A stretch of 20,172 bases of DNA from assembly GCA_030916665.1 (NCBI GenBank), contig JAUPWC010000198.1, forward strand, positions 1 to 20,172, written 5' to 3'. The notes below the pieces were generated by a model. That model was not told the origin of the DNA, searched no databases, and saw only the letters and a list, made by a program, of their open reading frames with translations. Below, one piece after another: positions 15,357-20,172 of this stretch (position 1 is the first letter of the stretch; every line of letters starts with the position of its first letter). This DNA comes from Verrucomicrobiota bacterium. Lineage in GTDB: Bacteria > Verrucomicrobiota > Verrucomicrobiia > Opitutales > Opitutaceae. A program made the translations under genes and the position numbers.

Positions 15357-16120
15357 CGGGAGAGAGAGGCGTGCAGGCGGAGGCCGGCCCGGCTCAAGGC
15401 CAGGCGCTCCGCGCGGGAAAAGGGATAGTCGGTGACCAGGTCGCTGAAAGACTCCCAGGGCGCGAACCGCAGCGCGGCGGGCCGCGCCCACTTCTCACCT
15501 GTGGCGACCAAAATGCGGCGCGTGGACCGGCGCAGAACCTCGGACTTCACGGCCGCCTCGGTGGATTCGGTGGTGAAGGCGCCGTCGGCCGGATCCAGGC
15601 CGGAAGCACCGATCACCGCCACGTCGAACCGCAGGTTCTGCAGCCAGTGCTGGGTGAGCGCACCGGTCAGGGCGAGGCTGAGCGGACGGGCTTCGCCGCC
15701 GAGCGCCACGATCGGGGCGCGGGCCTCGCTGGCCAGCGCGAGGAACGGGATCGAGTTGGTGTAGAGCCTGAGCTGGGGGCGGTCGCAAACGGCCCGCCCC
15801 ACTTCCAGGGCCGTGCTGCCCGCGTCAATGAACACCGTGCCGGCCTCGGGCAAAAGCTGCGCGACGCAACGGCCCAGCCGCACCTTGCCGGCCAGGGTCT
15901 TTTCGGCTTTGCGGGTGTAGCGGGGCTCGTCGAGGGCGAAGTCGAGTGGCAGCAGCGCTCCGTGGACGCGGCGGGCGCGCCCGCTCTGCGCGAGCGCGGT
16001 CGCGTCGCGACGGGCGGTGGCGCCCGAGACGCCCAGCCGGGAACGAATCTCACCCACGGTCAGCCGGCCCCGCTCCGCCAGCAGGCGCAGGATCTGGCGG
16101 TGGCGTTCGACATGCAGCAT
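15353..16120 (-). CDS. DeoR-family transcriptional repressor of the sugar operon
   Basis: A 255-residue regulator of standard DeoR length. Residues 1-55 form the DeoR helix-turn-helix (ERHRQILRLLAERGRLTVGE, then LGVSGATARRDATALAQSG). The sensor domain has the phosphosugar-binding features FIDAGSTALEVGRAV (97-111), AVIGASGLDPADGAFTTEST near 168-187 and the lysine of EAAVKSEVLRRS. DeoR repressors usually sense a phosphorylated sugar made by their own pathway, consistent with the PfkB kinase downstream. The start at 16120 (MLHVERHRQIL) fits the family; an in-frame ATG at 16168 would add 16 atypical residues and would sit almost against the repeat operator. It is first in the operon and divergent from the secreted toroid protein. 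Confidence 0.92.
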   Translation of the reverse strand: MLHVERHRQILRLLAERGRLTVGEIRSRLGVSGATARRDATALAQSGRARRVHGALLPLDFALDEPRYTRKAEKTLAGKVRLGRCVAQLLPEAGTVFIDAGSTALEVGRAVCDRPQLRLYTNSIPFLALASEARAPIVALGGEARPLSLALTGALTQHWLQNLRFDVAVIGASGLDPADGAFTTESTEAAVKSEVLRRSTRRILVATGEKWARPAALRFAPWESFSDLVTDYPFSRAERLALSRAGLRLHASLSR

Positions 16121-16171
16121 GGGGGCAACCTGCCGGGGGCTCCGGACGGTGGCGAAGCCAAAGTTCAATTG

Positions 16172-16196
16172 CGCTCAGAACGCTCACTATCGCTCA
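16172..16196 (-). promoter_or_regulatory. Three direct repeats of TGAGCG, probable DeoR-type operator
   Basis: On the plus strand CGCTCA occurs at 16172, 16181 and 16191 (TGAGCG on the minus strand), with spacings of 9 and 10 nt, about one helical turn. The array lies 52-76 nt upstream of the chosen deoR start and 128-152 nt upstream of the divergent toroid gene. Tandem direct repeats are a known operator style for DeoR-family proteins, so autoregulation is the simple reading. No good promoter elements could be fixed around it. A plus-strand TTGACA at 16260-16265 may be a -35 for the divergent gene. Confidence 0.5.
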
Positions 16197-16323
16197 GGCA
16201 GTGGTTTCGGCCTGGCGGCCCGGAGTCTTTCCGCCGGGTCGCGATTTCAGTTCCGGCCATTGACACCCGGTTTCGTCCCGGCATTGGTTGCCGCGCCGCG
16301 CTCGTGCGGTCTCGTTGCCTCCC

Positions 16324-18156
16324 ATGAAAATTCCCGCAGCGTTTCCTTCCCTGCTCGGTTCCGTGCTCGCCCTTGCCGCCGCCCTGGCCAACGGCACTCC
16401 GCTCCGGGCGCAGGGACTGTATCCCGACGATGCCGCCTACCGCGCGCAGTTCCAGGCCCGCTGCGCGGAGACCCGCGTGACCATGGCCCGGCAGACGTGG
16501 CAGCCGGGCACGGACTCGCGCAAGCGGATCTACCTCGGGGTGCTGAAGGTGGCCACGGGCGTCGATGCCGCGACGGGCCTGCGCTATCTGGAGGAGGCGG
16601 TCGTCGACCCCGGCCCTTTCTGGGGCAGCTTCGAGACCTACGCGTTCATGGATGCCGTGCTGCGTCTCGGGCCGAAGCTCCCGGCCCAGTTGGTGGAGAA
16701 AATCCGCCTCCGCCTGGCCGCGAGCTTCACGACGGACTTCGGTTTCACCGACAACCACATGCTGCAGTTCCGCACCGCCCGCTACCTCTTCGGGCAGACC
16801 TGGCCGGAGGGGCCGGCGCTGGCCGACGGCTCCACGCCGGTACGTTCGCAGCAGGACGCGGCCGCCTGGATCGAGCGCTGGATGGACAGCACCGTCGCCC
16901 AGGGCATGTATGAATATGACTCTCCCAACTACCACCATCTCTACCTCCTTTGTCTCGCCAGCATCCACGAGTATGCCCGGGACGAGGGATTGCGGAAGAA
17001 GGCGTGGATGGTGCTCCAGGTGCTGCTCGCCGAATGGGCGACCGAATATCTCGAGGGCGCCTGGGTCGGTGCGCACAGCCGCGAAAAATACGACCAGGTC
17101 CTGCACACGCGCGAGCACACCGGCGCGGCGACACAGTTCGGCCGGCTTTTCTTCGGCGGCGCACCGCTGCGCCACGATCTCGCCGAGAACTACTACCTCA
17201 CCCTCGCTGCGCTCCAGGCCTTCGAGTGCCTGCCGATGATCGGCCGCATCGCGACCGACCGCACCCGCCCCTATGTGTTGCGGGAGCTCAAGGCGCCCCG
17301 GCGCGGCCCGGGCATTGCCTATGGTGAACCGACCTGGAAATACACCTACGTCGCGCCCGGGTTCTCCGTGGGCTCGTCCTGGGGCGACCTGACGGACGTC
17401 GAAAACCACCGCTGGGACCTGACCTGGGTTTCGCCCAAGGACGGCGCGACCTGCTTCTTCATCAACCCGTCCTACTCCGCCCGGCAGCTGATCCGCTATT
17501 TTCCGTCCACGATCGACCTCATCCTGCCCGACATCGTGCGGCAGCGGCCCTATTATGCCGATCCGAACAAGTGGATCGAGGGCTCGCCGCACGAAGATGT
17601 GTTCCAGCATGAGAACACGGTCATCGCCCTCTACGACCTGCCGCCCGACGCGGCCCGGCCGCATGTGAACGGATTTTTCCCCCACGTGATCGCGGAGCGG
17701 CGCGAAGCCGAAGGGTGGATTCTCGCGCGGGCTGACGGGATTTTCTTTGCCGTGTGGACCAGCGTGCCAGGCACCTGGCACGGCGAACAGGACCACGACC
17801 GCCTGACGCTGCAGCATCCGAAAGCAGCCGTGATTCTCGAGGCGGTCCCGGCGCGAGAGGAGAAGGATTTCGACGCGTTTTGTGCCCGCGTGCTCCAGCT
17901 CCGGCCGGCCTTCGACGAGCGCACGCTCACGGCGGCCTACACAAACACCCGGGGGCACCGGATCCAATTCACCCATCGCGGCGCGCGAATCGTCGACAGC
18001 GTCGCCGCGCGGCTCGACCAGTGGCCGCTGTTCGAGGGGCCGTGGATGAACGCCCGGCGCAACACCGGCGTGATCACGCTGCAATACGGCCCGGAGCGCG
18101 TGGTGTTGGATTTCAACTCCGCCACGGTGCAGCATAAAACGGTGATCGCCCCGTAG
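16324..18156 (+). CDS. Secreted alpha/alpha-toroid protein, polysaccharide-lyase-like
   Basis: A 610-residue protein. Residues 1-30 form a signal peptide (hydrophobic core LLGSVLALAAALA, cleavage near LRAQ). The helical first half (about 40-330) resembles the alpha/alpha toroid of heparinase II/III and alginate-lyase families. Two blocks stand out: FTDNHMLQFRTARYLFG, with N144 and H145, and EYDSPNYHHLYLLCLASIHE, with Y203 and H204. Asn/His/Tyr sets of this kind form the catalytic site of toroid lyases. The second half is beta-rich. Exact family is not recognised, so a hydrolase or unassigned family is possible. The ATG at 16324 was chosen because the signal peptide starts there. It shares a spacer with the DeoR-led operon and would act in the periplasm or outside the cell to open a polysaccharide for import. 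TTGACA at 16260 lies upstream. Confidence 0.7.
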   Translation: MKIPAAFPSLLGSVLALAAALANGTPLRAQGLYPDDAAYRAQFQARCAETRVTMARQTWQPGTDSRKRIYLGVLKVATGVDAATGLRYLEEAVVDPGPFWGSFETYAFMDAVLRLGPKLPAQLVEKIRLRLAASFTTDFGFTDNHMLQFRTARYLFGQTWPEGPALADGSTPVRSQQDAAAWIERWMDSTVAQGMYEYDSPNYHHLYLLCLASIHEYARDEGLRKKAWMVLQVLLAEWATEYLEGAWVGAHSREKYDQVLHTREHTGAATQFGRLFFGGAPLRHDLAENYYLTLAALQAFECLPMIGRIATDRTRPYVLRELKAPRRGPGIAYGEPTWKYTYVAPGFSVGSSWGDLTDVENHRWDLTWVSPKDGATCFFINPSYSARQLIRYFPSTIDLILPDIVRQRPYYADPNKWIEGSPHEDVFQHENTVIALYDLPPDAARPHVNGFFPHVIAERREAEGWILARADGIFFAVWTSVPGTWHGEQDHDRLTLQHPKAAVILEAVPAREEKDFDAFCARVLQLRPAFDERTLTAAYTNTRGHRIQFTHRGARIVDSVAARLDQWPLFEGPWMNARRNTGVITLQYGPERVVLDFNSATVQHKTVIAP

Positions 18157-18170
18157 CGCCGGCCCTTGCC

Positions 18171-19149
18171 TCACCCGGTGAGCGCATCCACCGGCACATC
18201 CTGATACCAGTAGCTGACGATGCCGAAGCGCACCTGTCCGTTGCGCTCGGCCCGGGCCGAGCGCAGGTGCGCGTTGTTGATCTCGTCCCGGTAATTGATT
18301 CGCGCCCGCAGCGACTGGGTGAAGCGCACTGGGGCGTTGAGGAGAAACCGGTCGCAGGCCAAGCTCGTCTCGCCGTTGTCATCGGCGAGGTAGGTGGTGC
18401 CGGAATGGCTGTCCGCCCAGACCTGGTTCCAGCTCCAGCTGAAGCCGAAGAAATCCTCCGTGCCGAGGTAGTTGCAGGCTGGATCCGCGGCGCCATCGAC
18501 GCGGAACTCGTCGTTGCCCTCGCAGATGCCCTGCTTGCCGGCGAAATGCGGGCACCGGCTCACGGCCGTGAGATGACAGCCGAGGAAATGGCCGCGACCG
18601 CGGGTGTCGAGCAGCAGCACCTCGTGGTCGGGCAGGTTCACCGTTCGGTCAAACCACCGCGCGTGAAAGTAGGCGGTGTCCTCCTCCCAGGCCGGCAGGA
18701 TCTCCGCGGTCACGTAAGCGTAACCCTCGACCTTCCGGTGGATGGTGTTCACGAGCGCGAGCTCGATGCCCTGGCGAAATGGCATGGGCAGTGTAGCAGA
18801 ACAGCGAATTGGTCGGCCGCTTGGCCATCACCAGGCTGGCGAAATGCCGGGGCTGGCTCCCGAAGGAGTCGCAGAAAAAATACCCCGACCGGCGCGCGCA
18901 CCGAAACAAAGGGCAGCCCGTCATAGTGCACCTCGAGAAAAACCCCGCGGGCCAGCAGGGCGCGGTCGCCGCCCGCGATGTTGAGCGTGAGGTGGATGGT
19001 GCGCACTACGCCGGGTCCAGCGAAACGGCCTAGCTCGACGCGGCCGTGCGGTTCCAGGTCAGGGAGTTCCGGGCAGGCTCCCAATGCCAGAGGCTGTTCT
19101 GCAGCAGCGAGCGGCCGGGGCGGATCCTGCATAATTCGGCAACATTCAT
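18171..19149 (-). pseudogene. GH172 (DUF2961) glycosidase gene disrupted by frameshifts
   Basis: Three reading frames are needed to read this gene. Frame one (19149 to about 19045) starts MNVAELCRIRPGRSLLQNSL and ends at a stop at 19030-19032. Frame two (about 19045-18880) reads FAGPGVVRTIHLTLN and LEVHYDGLPFVSVRAPVGVFF. Frame three (18880-18793) reads CDSFGSQPRHFASLVMAKRP and NSLFCY, and frame four, equal in phase to no earlier piece but frame two plus two, runs LPMPFRQGIELALVN to the stop. The breaks are a base missing near 19040-19055, one extra T in the T6 run at 18880-18875, and one extra base near 18792. Removing the net single base gives exactly 326 codons. The GH172 acid motifs EGNDEFRVDG and GTEDFFGFSW survive. 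GH172 enzymes cleave alpha-fructofuranosides or arabinofuranosides. Sequencing error is the main alternative. The gene starts 11 nt after the epimerase stop. Confidence 0.8.
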
Positions 19150-19160
19150 GGGCGAAAGAG

Positions 19161-20042
19161 TCACCGGGAATGGCGCCGCCAGGTCGTCCCGTCAGCCCGG
19201 CGCAGGGCGCGCCGCCAGGCGCCCAGCAGTTCGCGGCGGCAGCGGATGACATCAGGCCAGACTGGGGGATGGATGCTAATGTTGTAGCCGTGGGTCATCC
19301 CCATTTCAGGGCAGGCCCAGAGCTCGCCGCCGGGCTGCGGGCCGCGCAGCCAGAGCACGAACAGCTCTTCCACGAAGGCGAGGTAGTCCGCGAACTCGGG
19401 CGTGAGGCGTCCGCGGCCGTTGGTCACGGGCACCTGGCAGTGCTGGCTGTTGAAGGGGCGCAGGTGAAACAGCTGCGAGCGCTGGATTTCGCGGGGCCAG
19501 GCCAGCAGGCGCGCCGCATAGTCCTTGGGCAGCACGTGCTTTGAGACGGCGAAATGCGAGTGGTCCCAGGTCACGGGCATCGTTTCGTCCGTGGTCCGAC
19601 GGTAGCGCCGGGCGATCTCGGTGAATTTCTCCGGAGTTTCCGTGGAGGTGTCGCGATGGGTCTCGATGTGCACGCCGAGCCCGAGACGTCGGGAAAGCCG
19701 GATCAGGCGCACGGCCATGGCGGCGGCGCGGGCGGGCGGGGTGTCGTGGTTCAACAGCTGGATGTTGATGAAGTGTGCGCCGAATTTTCGCTGCTCTTCG
19801 AGGCGCCGGGTGACCGTCGGCAGATCGCTGCAGTCAAAACCGCTGAGCAATTTCAGTCCGTGCCGCCGGGCACCGGCGGCGATGTCGGCATTGATGAAGG
19901 CGGCCACGCCGTCGAAACCTGCGGCCTTGATGGCCGCCAGCTTGCGATCGAGCGACCATTCCCGGCGCGGGGCGGGGTGGCCGACCAGCGACCAAGTGTG
20001 GGCGCACAGGACCAAACGGGGAGGTAATGAAACAATTTTCAT
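19161..20042 (-). CDS. AP2-type TIM-barrel sugar isomerase/epimerase
   Basis: A 293-residue protein of the xylose-isomerase-like (AP endonuclease 2) TIM-barrel superfamily. LAAIKAAGFDGVAAF (35-49) is the usual first strand-helix unit. Metal-site candidates appear in order: GVHIETHRDT with E127 and H129, VTWDHSHF with D160 and H161, FHLRPFN with H193, and CPEMG with E246. Such proteins isomerise or epimerise sugars or sugar derivatives; substrate cannot be deduced. The ATG at 20042 (MKIVSLPPRLVL) was chosen because upstream in-frame codons to 20165 cross AT-rich promoter-like sequence with a LacI-type palindrome. There is no signal peptide and no Shine-Dalgarno. It heads a unit with the broken GH172 gene. 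Confidence 0.87.
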   Translation of the reverse strand: MKIVSLPPRLVLCAHTWSLVGHPAPRREWSLDRKLAAIKAAGFDGVAAFINADIAAGARRHGLKLLSGFDCSDLPTVTRRLEEQRKFGAHFINIQLLNHDTPPARAAAMAVRLIRLSRRLGLGVHIETHRDTSTETPEKFTEIARRYRRTTDETMPVTWDHSHFAVSKHVLPKDYAARLLAWPREIQRSQLFHLRPFNSQHCQVPVTNGRGRLTPEFADYLAFVEELFVLWLRGPQPGGELWACPEMGMTHGYNISIHPPVWPDVIRCRRELLGAWRRALRRADGTTWRRHSR

Positions 20043-20057
20043 GAGATAACTGAAAAT
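20035..20057. promoter_or_regulatory. Inverted repeat overlapping the epimerase start codon
   Basis: ATTTTCA (20035-20041), 9 nt, TGAAAAT (20051-20057). It overlaps the start codon of the AP2-type gene and resembles the repeat at 1557-1581 before lacI. It may be a second operator of the same regulator or an AT-rich leader without function. Confidence 0.35.
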
Positions 20058-20074
20058 AAATGAAGAGAGATGTT

Positions 20075-20084
20075 GAAACGTTTC
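20075..20084. promoter_or_regulatory. LacI-family operator-like palindrome GAAACGTTTC
   Basis: A perfect 10-bp palindrome with the central CG typical of LacI-family operators (compare catabolite-responsive elements, TGAAANCGNTTNCA). It is 32 nt upstream of the AP2-type gene's ATG, where a bound repressor would block transcription. The window's LacI protein is a natural but unproven candidate. Positions 20086-20172 beyond it show no further gene or site I can support. Confidence 0.55.
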
Positions 20085-20172
20085 CCATGGCCAGCCCCAT
20101 TTGGGGAACCGCAGCCGGTGCCCGTCCCCCAGGCCCCTGGCGCCGCCGCCGGTCCCAGTCCCCAAGAATCCC

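Noticed and set aside
16165..18174. Open frame of 669 codons on the minus strand
   Set aside because: It is antisense to the toroid gene, which has a signal peptide and family-like blocks; the minus product has no recognisable domain.
18875..18880. Programmed frameshifting or transcriptional slippage at the T6 run as an explanation of the broken GH172 gene
   Set aside because: A second indel near 18792 is not in a homopolymer and a third is likely upstream, so slippage at one site could not restore the protein.
1..20172. Mobile elements, CRISPR arrays, tRNA or rRNA genes, phage genes
   Set aside because: No transposase-like protein, spaced repeat array, cloverleaf or rRNA-like stretch was seen by eye on either strand; this was not a computed search.

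Overview
The window is a dense, GC-rich stretch of bacterial chromosome devoted to carbohydrate uptake and breakdown. It most resembles the accessory glycan-utilisation loci of Verrucomicrobiota, probably Opitutaceae. That placement is inference. It rests on the TonB-dependent receptor N-terminus (signal peptide, leucine-heptad coiled coil, Ala/Pro linker, then an LSPFEV box), the mix of LacI, DUF2961, URO-D-like, AP2-type TIM-barrel and Gfo/Idh genes, the high GC at third codon positions, and the scarcity of Shine-Dalgarno sites. No rRNA, tRNA, phage, insertion sequence or CRISPR array was seen, and no gap between genes exceeds about 205 bases.

Layout. Positions 1-4666 (minus strand) hold a large cytoplasmic GH38-type alpha-mannosidase, a LacI-family regulator and the start of a TonB-dependent outer-membrane receptor that leaves the left edge. 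Positions 4836-6818 (plus) hold a GH15-like glycosidase, convergent with a GH43/GH32-like beta-propeller glycosidase (6845-7864, minus). That gene is divergent from a GH28-like beta-helix protein (7905-9281, plus). Hairpins sit exactly at the two convergent gene ends (6830-6847 and 9281-9306).

Positions 16120-9307 (minus) form a tight seven-gene operon: DeoR-family regulator, class I DhnA/FbaB-type aldolase, Gfo/Idh/MocA oxidoreductase, mutarotase-like protein, D-lyxose/mannose isomerase-like cupin, PfkB sugar kinase and URO-D-superfamily protein. Gene ends overlap by 4 nt or lie 3 nt apart, except for a 52-nt spacer before the last gene. Upstream lie three direct repeats of TGAGCG, a likely DeoR-type operator. 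The divergent gene (16324-18156, plus) encodes a secreted alpha/alpha-toroid protein resembling heparinase/alginate-lyase enzymes.

Positions 20042-18171 (minus) encode an AP2-type sugar isomerase/epimerase followed by a GH172 (DUF2961) gene broken by probably three single-base indels. A perfect LacI-type palindrome, GAAACGTTTC, lies 33 nt upstream of the epimerase start.

Working model (inference): oligosaccharides enter through the TonB receptor and are trimmed inside the cell by enzymes without visible signal peptides (GH38, GH15-like, GH43/32-like, GH28-like). One released sugar is isomerised (lyxose/mannose isomerase type), phosphorylated (PfkB) and cleaved (class I aldolase) under DeoR control. 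The exact sugar cannot be told from sequence alone. No inner-membrane transporter is present in the window.
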